Shown here in pieces: positions 1-7,899 of a stretch of 56,382 nt of DNA. The position numbers were made by a program, and so were the translations under genes. The stretch spans positions 1 to 56,382 of the forward strand of contig DDUQ01000142.1 of NCBI GenBank assembly GCA_002344885.1, given 5' to 3'. Origin of the DNA: Comamonadaceae bacterium UBA2334. Its GTDB lineage: Bacteria; Pseudomonadota; Gammaproteobacteria; Burkholderiales; Burkholderiaceae_C. Below the pieces are notes generated by a model. It saw only the letters and a list, made by a program, of their open reading frames with translations. It made no database searches and was not told where the DNA came from. Position 1 is the first letter of the stretch, and each line of letters opens with the position of its first letter.

Positions 1-1611
1 GCCCAGGTCGACCAGTTTCACACCAGGTTTGTACGAGGGCTCGACATTGCCCAGTGCGGTCGATGGCCGTTGCGCCAGGAAGTCGCCCACGCGCTGGGCG
101 GGGGCATCGTAGGTGCCGCCGCCGGCTTCGAACGCCCGGCTTTCCAGGGTGCGTTGCAGCACCACACCGGCCAGCGGGTGGGTGCGCCCGGTGTGTGCCA
201 GTTGCTGGGCTTCGGCGGCGTACCGCGCACCGTCTGTCGGGCCGAATGCGGCAGTCCAGTTGGGCGTGTCCAACGGGTAGTCGGGTGGGTCGATGCCGAC
301 CACCATCCCCGCATTGGCATTGCGTTCATTGCGGGAATACTGGCTCATGCCGTTGGTCACGACGCGACCGGGTTCGCTGGTGGCTGCCACCACGGTGCCG
401 CCGGGGCACATGCAGAAGCTGTACACGGCACGGCCGTTGGACGCGTGGTGCACCAGTTTGTAGTCGGCCGCCCCCAGCAGCGGGTGGCCTGCGTGGCGAC
501 CCCAGCGGGCCTGGTCGATCACGCTTTGCGGGTGTTCGATGCGCACGCCGATGGAAAACGGCTTGGCCTCCATGTACACGCCGCTGTCCCACAGCGCGGC
601 AAAGGCGTCCCGCGAGCTGTGCCCCAGCGCCAGCACCACGGCTGGGGTGGTCAGGGTGCGTGTGAGGCCGGTGCTCAGGTCCTCGACCAGCAAGGCAGCG
701 ACTTGGTGAAATTGATAGCTTCCAACGCACGATGTAAAAGCGCTGGATGGCAAAAAAGCTTCAGATTCTTGGTCGGCATGCCCTGTCGGGGCGGTGGCTG
801 GGGCCAGCTCCAGGCCCACCACCTTGTGCCGGAACAGGATGGTGCCGCCCAGCGCGATGATTTTTTCGCGCAAGGCTTCCACCACCTTCACCAGTTTGAA
901 GGTGCCCACGTGCGGGTGGGCGGCGTACAGGATTTCGGGTGGGGCCCCGGCATCGACAAACTCCTGCATCACCTTGCGGCCCAGGTGTCGGGGGTCTTTG
1001 ATCTGGCTGTACAGCTTGCCGTCCGAGAACAGCCCCGCGCCGCCTTCGCCGAACTGCACGTTGCTTTCGGGCGTGAGGGTGTGTTTGCGCCACAGGCCCC
1101 AGGTGTCTTTGGTGCGCTGGCGCACGGGTTGGCCGCGCTCCAGCACGATTGGCTTCATACCCATCTGCGCCAGCGCCAGGGCGGCGAACAGGCCACACGG
1201 CCCCAGGCCGACGACCACGGGCCGATCTGCGTCACTCGCTGGCCAACCGGCGGGTGCCACCACAGGCGGCTGCCAGGTCATGTCGGGCGTGGGCTGCACA
1301 TGGGGGTGGCTGGCGTGGCGCTGCAGGAGGGTGGCGGTCTGGCTGGTGTCGCACAGCGTCACGTCCACGATGAACACGGCCAGCAGGTCGGCTTTGCGCG
1401 CGTCGAAGCTGCGCTTGAACACGTGCAGCGTGGCAATGTCAGATGGATTGATGCCCAGTTGGCTGGCCGCCAGTGCCCGCAACGCAGGCAGGGGGTGCAC
1501 CCGCTCGGGGGCCTGCGACGCATTGCGCGAGTCCCCCGTTTCGTCTGCCGGGCCACGTTCGATCACGGGCAGGGCTGACAGGGGCAATTTGAGTTCGGAG
1601 ACGCGGATCAT
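1..1611 (-). CDS. FAD-dependent dehydrogenase (COG2509 type), C-terminus outside window
   Basis: The reading frame is open from the ATG at 1611-1609 to the window edge, giving 537 codons; the C-terminus lies beyond position 1. An N-terminal region of about 125 residues precedes a dinucleotide-binding motif GLGPCG (residues 135-140) and then the conserved QFGEGGAGLFSDGKL stretch, typical of the uncharacterised FAD-dependent dehydrogenase family COG2509. The substrate is unknown. Around residues 284-301 an extra segment is encoded by a copy of the dispersed ~50-bp repeat (708-760), which inserts in frame. rnpB lies divergently upstream. The family assignment is firm; the physiological role is not known. 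Confidence 0.85.
   Translation of the reverse strand, partial: MIRVSELKLPLSALPVIERGPADETGDSRNASQAPERVHPLPALRALAASQLGINPSDIATLHVFKRSFDARKADLLAVFIVDVTLCDTSQTATLLQRHASHPHVQPTPDMTWQPPVVAPAGWPASDADRPVVVGLGPCGLFAALALAQMGMKPIVLERGQPVRQRTKDTWGLWRKHTLTPESNVQFGEGGAGLFSDGKLYSQIKDPRHLGRKVMQEFVDAGAPPEILYAAHPHVGTFKLVKVVEALREKIIALGGTILFRHKVVGLELAPATAPTGHADQESEAFLPSSAFTSCVGSYQFHQVAALLVEDLSTGLTRTLTTPAVVLALGHSSRDAFAALWDSGVYMEAKPFSIGVRIEHPQSVIDQARWGRHAGHPLLGAADYKLVHHASNGRAVYSFCMCPGGTVVAATSEPGRVVTNGMSQYSRNERNANAGMVVGIDPPDYPLDTPNWTAAFGPTDGARYAAEAQQLAHTGRTHPLAGVVLQRTLESRAFEAGGGTYDAPAQRVGDFLAQRPSTALGNVEPSYKPGVKLVDLG
708..760 (+). repeat. Dispersed ~50-bp imperfect palindrome, copy 1 (inside the FAD dehydrogenase gene)
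   Basis: The segment starts GAAATTGATAGCTTCC and ends near AAAGCGCTGGATGG followed by an A tract. It is locally AT-rich within a GC-rich gene and shares the pattern ATTGATAGCT...AAGCGC...GGCAAAAA with segments near 3571, 13191, 29889, 36073 and 52211. It is read through in frame by the host gene on the minus strand. The copies were aligned by eye. Confidence 0.6.
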
Positions 1612-1665
1612 GGTGTTCCTTCGGAGGGCTTGTGTCCATCAAGCAGGGAGGGAAAAATCAGCGGG

Positions 1666-1671
1666 GATAAT
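1666..1671 (+). promoter_or_regulatory. Probable -10 box of rnpB
   Basis: GATAAT lies 7 bases upstream of the inferred rnpB 5' end at 1679, the expected spacing for a sigma-70 -10 element. No good -35 box is visible 16-18 bases further upstream. The position relative to the P1 helix is the main support. Confidence 0.45.
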
Positions 1672-1678
1672 ACCGCCC

Positions 1679-2027
1679 GTGAAGCGGGCCAGACCGCCGC
1701 TGGTGCAAGTCCCGAAAGGGCGCACTGGAGGAACGTCCGGACTGCACAGGACAGCGCAGGAGGTAACACCTCTCCACCGATCAGCCCGGCGGGTTCGCCC
1801 GTTTGGCCCTAAGGTGAGGATCAGAGCAACAGAGACGAGCCGGTTCAGTCCGGGTGAAACGGGCAATCTCTGCGCGCAGCAATACCAAATAGGCACACGT
1901 TGACGTGGTTCCGCGGAGTGTGCGGGTAGGTAGCACCGAGCCGGGTGGGCGACCCCCGGCCCAGATGAATGGCGGTCACCGGCAGGCAACTGTCGCGCAC
2001 AAAATCCGGCGTATCGGCGCGCTTCAC
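1679..2027 (+). ncRNA. rnpB: RNase P RNA (class A)
   Basis: Catalytic RNA of ribonuclease P, which removes 5' leaders from pre-tRNAs. The 5' end GTGAAGCG (1679-1686) pairs perfectly with CGCTTCAC (2020-2027), forming helix P1 and setting both ends, for a length of 349 nt. The conserved core is recognisable: GAGGAACGTCCGGACT near 1728, GGTGAAACGG near 1852, an AGCAATACCAAATAGG segment near 1879, and AGATGAATGGCGGTCAC near 1963 followed by ATCCGGCGTATCGGC. A -10-like box precedes it and a terminator hairpin follows. Confidence 0.95.
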
Positions 2028-2036
2028 ACTTTTTTC

Positions 2037-2091
2037 AGCAAAAAGCCACTTGGCCACAACCCATCGCGGTTGGCGTGAGGGGCTTTTTGCT
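2037..2091. terminator. Bidirectional rho-independent terminator between rnpB and the S4-domain gene
   Basis: AGCAAAAAGCC (2037-2047) pairs with GGCTTTTTGCT (2081-2091), with a 33-nt loop that can fold further. Each strand ends in a run of T, so it can stop rnpB transcription rightward and the pseudouridine-synthase-like gene leftward. Confidence 0.7.
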
Positions 2092-2132
2092 TTGAGGCGC
2101 GGCTGGCGCAGCGGGGTGTCCGTCAGAACCAT

Positions 2133-3131
2133 TCAGAACCGCTCATACCCCAGTAAAAAGCGCCACTGGCCCACAGGCAGGTCGCGCAGCGGCAAGCGGC
2201 CGATGCGCAGGCGCTTGATGGCCAGCAGGCGCAGCCCGGCGGCGTCGCACAGTTGCAGCACCTGGCCCAGCCAGTAGCCCTTCATGGCGATGCGCAAACG
2301 GGTGAGGTCCGGTTGGGTCTGGCTGATGCTCACGCGGGCGGGCAGCATGGCCCGCCCGTCGACCACCACCGAGCGGTTCAGCTCGGCCAGCTGGCCGGCT
2401 GACACGGGGCCGGCCACGTCCACCATCAGTTCATGTTCCACCAGGCTGCCCTCGTCGACCAGTTTGCGTGCAATGCCGGGCACTTGCGTCCATACCACCA
2501 GGCCGCTGGCGGCAGGCTCCAGTGGCGTGGCGCACTGCAAACCTTTGGTGTGACGGGCCAGCAGCGTCTGCCCGGAACGGTCGTTGGGCTGGTGGTGCGT
2601 GTCGTCGATCAACGTCAGCAGGGTCTCCATGGGCACACCGGCCGGTTTGTGCATCAACAGGGTGGCGGGGGCCACGCCTTTGGCGGGTTGCTGGCCATCG
2701 ACGCTCACGTTTTGCGTGGGGCGCACCCGGGTGGGCACCAGCTGTTGCACCGTGCCGTCCAACCGCACGCGCCCGCTTTCGATCAGCCGCTCGGCCTCGG
2801 CCCGTGAGCAGTCAGCCACTTCCATGACACGTTTCGACAGGCGCACGGCTTCGCGATCGTCGGTGTGTGTGTCGGGTTGCCTGGCTTGCGTTTGCCACGT
2901 GACTTTGGCGGGCCGGTTGGCGTGAGATGGTTTTCCCGCTGGCTCTTTGGGGCGTTGCGCGGGGGGTGGGCGCACTGAAGGACTTGGGCGACTGGCCGCG
3001 GGTGGGCGTGCTTGTAGATTGGGGCGTGGGGTGGCGTCGGCTCGCTCGGACTGAGCCGAGACGCCCTGGGGGGGGCGGTCGGCCGGTGTGATGCGGCGGG
3101 CTGGGCCCGTGGCGTTGGGTGGTCGGTTCAT
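2133..3131 (-). CDS. S4-domain / RsuA-family pseudouridine synthase-like protein with altered active site
   Basis: 332 residues from ATG at 3131, which overlaps the TGA of the upstream NUDIX-MBL gene as ATGA, so the two are translationally coupled. The first ~110 residues are Pro/Arg-rich and low complexity. An S4 RNA-binding domain follows (VMEVADCSRAEAERLIESG), then a C-terminal domain with the RsuA/RluB layout (LMHKPAGVPMETL, later LRIGRLPLRDLPVGQWR). The family's catalytic motif GRLDxxTxGL reads ATPLEPAASGL here: the catalytic Asp is replaced by Glu and the preceding Arg is lost. It may bind RNA without modifying it, or use an unusual active site. Fold assignment is good; activity is doubtful. 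Confidence 0.75.
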   Translation of the reverse strand: MNRPPNATGPARRITPADRPPQGVSAQSERADATPRPNLQARPPAASRPSPSVRPPPAQRPKEPAGKPSHANRPAKVTWQTQARQPDTHTDDREAVRLSKRVMEVADCSRAEAERLIESGRVRLDGTVQQLVPTRVRPTQNVSVDGQQPAKGVAPATLLMHKPAGVPMETLLTLIDDTHHQPNDRSGQTLLARHTKGLQCATPLEPAASGLVVWTQVPGIARKLVDEGSLVEHELMVDVAGPVSAGQLAELNRSVVVDGRAMLPARVSISQTQPDLTRLRIAMKGYWLGQVLQLCDAAGLRLLAIKRLRIGRLPLRDLPVGQWRFLLGYERF

Positions 3132-4783
3132 GCCAGCCCCAGGCTCTGGATGCGTTGCACGTGCGCCGACAGCGATCGCTCGGCCACAGGCCACAGGCGT
3201 TCGGGCACGTCCTGGTAGGCGTGTCGCACCCAATCGGCGTGGGTGCCGTCGGGCAGTGCCTGCATGGCGGCCAGCACCTTGGCCTCGCGCGCCAGACGGT
3301 GGCGCTTGAGGGTGGCAATGGCGTCGCGAGCGTTCGCCAGTGCATAGCCGTGTGCGGGCAGGATGAACTGAATGTCGTGCGCCACGCAAGCGGTGTCGAG
3401 CGCGTCCAGCGAGTCGATGTAGTCTGCCATGTTGCCGTCCGGCGGGTCGATGACGGTGGTGCTGCCGTTGAGGATGTGGTCGCCACTGAACAGCAGCCCG
3501 TCTTCCAACAGCACCAGGCACACATGGTTGGCTGCATGGCCTGGGGTGTGGATGACCTTCAGATTATGAGAAAGATCAGCTCCCAGCGATTGATGTGTAA
3601 GCGAAAGCAGCTCTCCATTTGTCAGTTCGCGGTCGGGGCTGAACTGGCTGTTGGCACGGGCCGTGGGCGCGCTGGACAGGCCCAGCACAGGGGGCAGCGG
3701 GTGATGGCTGTGGCCGCACATGGCCTGCAAGCGCCTGGCGCCGGGTGAATGGTCGGGGTGGGAGTGGGTGCAGACGATGGCCGCAATGTGGCCTCCCGCT
3801 GCACGCCACAGGCGCTCGAGGTGTTCGGCATCGTCGGGGCCGGGGTCGATCACCACATGGCCGGTGGCAGGGTCGCCCACGATGTAGCTGTTGGTGCCCG
3901 GGCCGGTCATCACACCGGGGTTGGGCGCGGTCAGCCGCTGCACGTTCTTCAGCAGGCTGACGGGCCGTGTGGGGTCCCAGTCCAGCGGGTGCAGCAACTG
4001 GCCGTCAGGGCACACCAGCAACAGCTCGCCGTAGGGCGGTTCGTGTTCCATGTGGCGCGACTCCTTGCCGCCCATCAACCCTGCCCTTGGGCAGCTGCTG
4101 ATCAGGGGGTGTTCGCTCACACAGGCATCGAGCACAGCCTGCACGGTGGCGAACGTCTGCAGCCGTTCAAGGGTGCGCACGGTGGGGTACACCATGAAGA
4201 ATCGTCCGGCTGCATGTTCGGCCAACGCATGGGCCGGTGAGACCCATGTGGGCTCAAACTGCTCGGCGTTGTCGGCCACAGGTGTCTGGTCGGCCGGCAT
4301 GCGGGCCACCAGAAACGGCACGTCGAAACGGCGGGGCAGGTCGGGGTCGGTGGTCCAGTGCGCCAGCAGGCACACGTCTGCGCCCGCCAGCGTCAGCCCT
4401 TGTTGCGCCACCTGGGTGTAAAAGTCACCTGAACGGTCGATCGCATCGGCGTCTGCCTGTCCAGCCCAGGTGCCGTCGGCACGGCGGGCGAGCAGGATGC
4501 CGAGCTCTTCGTGGCATTCCCGCATCGCGGCCAGTGCCTGCGTCAGGGCGGTGTCTGTTTGTGTGGGTCGTCGGGTAGACAGCTTGTGTGCGTGGGCATC
4601 AGCCGCGTCAATCGCACCGCCCGGAAACACATAGGCGTTGGGTGCAAAGCTTGCGGTGGCGCTGCGTCGCGTCATCAGCACTTCAGGCCCGGTGGGTGTG
4701 TCACGCATCAGCAGCACGGTGGCTGCCGGCCGAATGGGTGCGGGCGGGCGTTGGGGGTGGATGAGTTGTTGAGGTCTGACCAT
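3128..4783 (-). CDS. NUDIX hydrolase / metallo-beta-lactamase fold fusion protein
   Basis: 551 residues from the ATG beginning MVRPQQL; an in-frame ATG lies six codons upstream. The N-terminal ~230 residues form a NUDIX domain with an enlarged loop inside the Nudix box: GG at residues 55-56, then RECHEELG at residues 88-95. The C-terminal half is a metallo-beta-lactamase hydrolase with HSHPDH, HTPGH and FSGDH metal-binding motifs, resembling LACTB2/glyoxalase II-type enzymes. The fusion suggests sequential hydrolysis of a nucleotide-linked substrate, possibly acyl-CoA or RNA ends, which is inference. A copy of the dispersed repeat (3571-3620) encodes a loop of the MBL domain. It is coupled to the downstream S4-domain gene. 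Confidence 0.85.
   Translation of the reverse strand: MVRPQQLIHPQRPPAPIRPAATVLLMRDTPTGPEVLMTRRSATASFAPNAYVFPGGAIDAADAHAHKLSTRRPTQTDTALTQALAAMRECHEELGILLARRADGTWAGQADADAIDRSGDFYTQVAQQGLTLAGADVCLLAHWTTDPDLPRRFDVPFLVARMPADQTPVADNAEQFEPTWVSPAHALAEHAAGRFFMVYPTVRTLERLQTFATVQAVLDACVSEHPLISSCPRAGLMGGKESRHMEHEPPYGELLLVCPDGQLLHPLDWDPTRPVSLLKNVQRLTAPNPGVMTGPGTNSYIVGDPATGHVVIDPGPDDAEHLERLWRAAGGHIAAIVCTHSHPDHSPGARRLQAMCGHSHHPLPPVLGLSSAPTARANSQFSPDRELTNGELLSLTHQSLGADLSHNLKVIHTPGHAANHVCLVLLEDGLLFSGDHILNGSTTVIDPPDGNMADYIDSLDALDTACVAHDIQFILPAHGYALANARDAIATLKRHRLAREAKVLAAMQALPDGTHADWVRHAYQDVPERLWPVAERSLSAHVQRIQSLGLA
3571..3620 (+). repeat. Dispersed ~50-bp imperfect palindrome, copy 2 (inside the MBL domain)
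   Basis: AAAGATCAGCTCCCAGCG, then GATGTGTAAGCGAAAGC, matches copy 1 with drift. It is read in frame on the minus strand as part of the segment GELLSLTHQSLGADLSHN. Similarity was judged by eye. Confidence 0.45.
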
Positions 4784-4938
4784 GCCGCATGGTAGCGGCA
4801 TCCGACCGACCCCTTGGGCAGCATGTGGTTGTGTGACAGGTTTCACGGAATGTCCGACTTGCCCGCAGATGATCGTAAGCACCCATGCGAAAGCGAGGCG
4901 GCCGAACTAGAATTGGCCGCTCAATCTGGAGAGCAAGC

Positions 4939-5307
4939 GTGACGCACAGTGTGTTGATAGTGGATGACAGCCGGGTTTCCCGCATGATGATCAAGGCGCG
5001 GATGCAGGCTGTCCACGCTGACTGGGACTACCGGGAAGCGGCCAGCGGAGACGAGGCCGTCCAGATGGTGACAGCGGGTGCGCCAGACTACCTGACCATG
5101 GACATGAACATGCCGGGGCTGAACGGGTTCGTTGCGGCCGAGCAGATCCGCGCCGTGGCACCCGGTGTGTGTATGGTGATGCTGACAGCCAACATCCAGG
5201 AAAGCAGCCGTAGCCGGGCGGACGCCATGAACCTGCATTTTGTCCAGAAGCCCATCACAGATGCGAGCATCAGGCAGGTGCTCGATTTTTTTGAGGCTGC
5301 GCGATGA
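4939..5307 (+). CDS. CheY-like single-domain response regulator
   Basis: 122 residues. The GTG at 4939 is chosen because GGAGAG lies about 5 bases upstream and the receiver fold starts at once (THSVLIVDDSR). Receiver residues are all present: acidic pair D9-D10, phosphoacceptor D55 (MDMNMPG), T83 and K104 (QKPI). There is no output domain, so it must act through a partner. Its stop overlaps the start of the CheC gene (ATGA at 5304-5307), and a diguanylate cyclase follows, so the module probably links phosphorylation to c-di-GMP. No histidine kinase gene is next to it. Confidence 0.9.
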   Translation: MTHSVLIVDDSRVSRMMIKARMQAVHADWDYREAASGDEAVQMVTAGAPDYLTMDMNMPGLNGFVAAEQIRAVAPGVCMVMLTANIQESSRSRADAMNLHFVQKPITDASIRQVLDFFEAAR

Positions 5308-5906
5308 AACTCGACGATCTGGCGCTGGATGCACTGACCGAACTGTTCAACCTGGGGGTGGGGCAGGCTGCCAGCGCATTCAGCCAGATTGCGGGTGACA
5401 CCGTGCAACTCACGGTGCCGCGTGTGCGCGTCATGGCCCCCGACGAACTCGCCCAGCACCTGGGTGAAGCGGGCCAGGCCGCCGTGAGCGCAGTGCGCCA
5501 GCGATACTCGGGTGCCATCAACTCCGAGGCGGTGCTGATGTTTCCCGCCGAGCGTGGGTTGCAGCTGGTGCAGATGATGGTCGGTGGCGAGTTGCCACTC
5601 GACCAGCTGGCCGAAATGGAACAGGAAGCGCTGTCCGAAATCGGCAACATCCTGCTCAATTCGGTGATGGCGAGTGTGGCCGATGCGCTTCAGATCCAGC
5701 TCGATGGCTCATTGCCGACCGTCGAACTCAGCTTGGTGGAGGGTGTGCTCAAAAGTCAGCATGAAGCCGGTGGTGCGGTGTTGATGGTGGACATCCAGTT
5801 TGAAGTCGCGGCGCGCGAGGTCAAAGGCCTGCTCGGATTCCTGCTCGATGTGGCGTCGCAAGATGCGCTGGAGCAACTCATTTCCCGTTTTGTGGCAGGC
5901 GCATGA
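5304..5906 (+). CDS. CheC-type CheY-P phosphatase
   Basis: 200 residues in the CheC/CheX/FliY phosphatase family, which dephosphorylates CheY-like proteins. Both half-sites of the duplicated active-site helix are intact: E13-x2-N16 preceded by D9 and followed by P39 at the usual spacing, and E112-x2-N115 with P138. The second site has Glu where D/S is usual. No CheD gene is visible nearby. Translational coupling to the receiver gene upstream (ATGA) and the diguanylate cyclase downstream (ATGA) suggests its target is the neighbouring receiver. Confidence 0.85.
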   Translation: MKLDDLALDALTELFNLGVGQAASAFSQIAGDTVQLTVPRVRVMAPDELAQHLGEAGQAAVSAVRQRYSGAINSEAVLMFPAERGLQLVQMMVGGELPLDQLAEMEQEALSEIGNILLNSVMASVADALQIQLDGSLPTVELSLVEGVLKSQHEAGGAVLMVDIQFEVAAREVKGLLGFLLDVASQDALEQLISRFVAGA

Positions 5907-6940
5907 CGCTCATCGACGCGCCGGATGTTTCGGCCAGTTTGCCCGTGACGGAGGGCGGTGTCTTGCCCCCCTGGCCGTTGGTGGCACTGGTTCACTTGCA
6001 GGCGGGCATTTTGGTGCTCGATTCGGCCGGCAAAGTGGTGTTCGTGAACGAGTGGTTCCTCAAGCGCTGCGGGAAGTCTGCCGCCGATCTGGTGGGGCGT
6101 ACGCTGGTCGACGCATTTGGCGGTCAGGTGACGGCCAACTTTTCACGCCGTCTGGCGCTGTGCCAGCAGACCGGGTTTCCGGCCATGTTGTCGCACAGCC
6201 TGCATGCCCCGCCGTTGCCGCTGTACATGCCACACCTGGTCGGCCACCCGCCAGCGATGTTGGCCCAGACCGTTCACATCATGCCCATGGGCAAGTGGAC
6301 AGCGTTGCGTCATGACCAGGCTTACACCCTGGTACAGGTGACCGATGTGACCCCCACCGTGCGGCGTGAGTCGCTGTTGCGCACCCGGGCCGACGAGATG
6401 CAAATGATGGCGCGGGTCGACGCCCTGACCGGCGTGGGCAACCGGCGTGCGTTTGCCGAAGCGCTCGAAACCGAAGTCAAGGCAGCCATACGGGCGGGCA
6501 CAACGCTGGGGCTGCTGATGATGGACATCGACTACTTCAAGCCCTACAACGACCACTACGGCCATCCGGCGGGCGACCAGTGTCTGCGTGAAGTGGCCGG
6601 ACTGTTGCAGCGTGTGGTGCGGCGGCCCCGTGATCGGCTGGCCCGCTATGGCGGAGAAGAGTTCGTCGTGCTGCTGCCTGGCACACCTCTCGAAGGCGTA
6701 CTGGAGGTGGGGCGCGAGGTGATCGAGCAGATTCGCCTGCTGCGCCTGCCCCATGTGGCACGCCAGGGTGGCGACATCGTGACGCTGAGCATCGGTGCTG
6801 CGTCCATACAGCCGCGTCACCTGGACGACGGCGGCACCTTGCTGCGCAAGGCTGACGACGCCCTGTACGAAGCCAAGGCCAGCGGCCGCAACCGCTTGTG
6901 CTATGCGCCGGTGGCGCAGACCGATGCCGCCACCAGCTGA
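5903..6940 (+). CDS. PAS-GGDEF diguanylate cyclase
   Basis: 345 residues, cytoplasmic, with no membrane segment. A PAS domain at about residues 25-150 (LVLDSAGKVVFVNE) is followed by a GGDEF domain with active-site GGEEF at residues 250-254 and an inhibitory I-site RPRD at 241-244, exactly five residues upstream. It should make cyclic di-GMP with product inhibition. It is the last gene of the receiver/CheC/DGC operon (start overlaps the CheC stop as ATGA) and lies 10 bases before dapF, which may be co-transcribed. Confidence 0.93.
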   Translation: MTLIDAPDVSASLPVTEGGVLPPWPLVALVHLQAGILVLDSAGKVVFVNEWFLKRCGKSAADLVGRTLVDAFGGQVTANFSRRLALCQQTGFPAMLSHSLHAPPLPLYMPHLVGHPPAMLAQTVHIMPMGKWTALRHDQAYTLVQVTDVTPTVRRESLLRTRADEMQMMARVDALTGVGNRRAFAEALETEVKAAIRAGTTLGLLMMDIDYFKPYNDHYGHPAGDQCLREVAGLLQRVVRRPRDRLARYGGEEFVVLLPGTPLEGVLEVGREVIEQIRLLRLPHVARQGGDIVTLSIGAASIQPRHLDDGGTLLRKADDALYEAKASGRNRLCYAPVAQTDAATS

Positions 6941-6950
6941 GGAACAGACC

Positions 6951-7838
6951 ATGCGCATACCGTTTACGAAGATGCAGGGCGCGGGCAACGATTTTGTGGT
7001 GCTTGACGAGACGCGAGGCAGGTTTGGCCTCAGTGCGGAGCAGTACCGGTTTCTGGCCGACCGTCACTTTGGCATCGGTGCCGACCAGATCCTGACCGTG
7101 CGGCCTTCACCGGGGGCAGGCATTGATTTCGAGTACGTCATCCACAACGCCGATGGCGGCGAGGTCGAGCACTGCGGCAACGGTGCGCGTTGTTTTGTGC
7201 GGTTTGTCCGCGAACAGGGCCTCACAGACCGGGACAGCGTGCGGGTCAAAGTGAAAAACGGCGTCATCGACCTGCACATGAATCCTGACGGCCGCGTGAC
7301 CGTCAACATGGGTGCACCGGTGTTTGCCCACGACCGGGTGCCATTTGTGCCGCCCGCACAGAATGCTGTGCTTATAAATGGATGGCCGAAATGGCCTTTG
7401 GCGTATGATTTGAAAGAACAGAGTGCTCCTGTTTTTGTGGGCGTCTTGTCAATGGGCAATCCACATGCGGTTCAACTGGTGGACGATGTGGACACGGCCC
7501 CGGTTGCCACCGTGGGGCCTTGGGTGGAAGGGCATGCGGCCTTTCCCAGGCGTGTGAATGCCGGTTTCATGCAAATCGTCTCCCGCAACCACGTGCGCTT
7601 GCGTGTGTACGAGCGCGGGGCGGGCGAAACCCTCGCCTGCGGCACAGGGGCTTGTGCGGCGGTGGTGGCGGGTGTCCGCTGGGGTTTGCTGGACGGTCCG
7701 GTCGATGTGGACACACGGGGCGGCCGGCTGACGATCGACTGGGCACTGACACCCGGGCTCGATGCGCCGGTCTACATGACAGGCCCTGCCACGACGGTTT
7801 TTTCAGGCACCATCGAATTGCCCACGGCACAGTCCTGA
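6951..7838 (+). CDS. dapF: Diaminopimelate epimerase
   Basis: 295 residues; ATG 6951 is preceded by GAGGAA. It converts LL- to meso-diaminopimelate for lysine and peptidoglycan synthesis in the cytosol. Both catalytic Cys motifs are present (EHCGNGARC and LACGTGACA) with the N-terminal MQGAGNDFVV. Residues ~141-162 (coded at about 7371-7437) are an AT-richer stretch that differs from the usual family sequence and resembles the dispersed repeat. DUF484 and xerC follow, an order also conserved around dapF-xerC in gammaproteobacteria. Confidence 0.97.
   Translation: MRIPFTKMQGAGNDFVVLDETRGRFGLSAEQYRFLADRHFGIGADQILTVRPSPGAGIDFEYVIHNADGGEVEHCGNGARCFVRFVREQGLTDRDSVRVKVKNGVIDLHMNPDGRVTVNMGAPVFAHDRVPFVPPAQNAVLINGWPKWPLAYDLKEQSAPVFVGVLSMGNPHAVQLVDDVDTAPVATVGPWVEGHAAFPRRVNAGFMQIVSRNHVRLRVYERGAGETLACGTGACAAVVAGVRWGLLDGPVDVDTRGGRLTIDWALTPGLDAPVYMTGPATTVFSGTIELPTAQS
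7391..7437 (+). repeat. Possible degenerate copy of the dispersed palindrome inside dapF
   Basis: AAATGGCCTTTGGCG, then CAGAGTGCTCCTGTTTTT, resembles the other-strand form of the repeat, and the local composition is AT-rich. Weakest of the copies listed. Confidence 0.3.
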
Positions 7839-7899
7839 CACAGGCTACAGTCAGGGCTGTTTGCCACACACTGGCACGACCCGACTCCATCCGTTTGCC

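Noticed and set aside
70..1578. A long plus-strand open frame of about 500 codons across the FAD dehydrogenase gene
   Set aside because: Its translation is Gly/Ala/His/Val-rich without motifs; the minus strand of the same DNA encodes a clear FAD-dependent dehydrogenase.
5903..6940. Degenerate, inactive GGDEF protein
   Set aside because: GGEEF and the I-site are both intact at the expected spacing.
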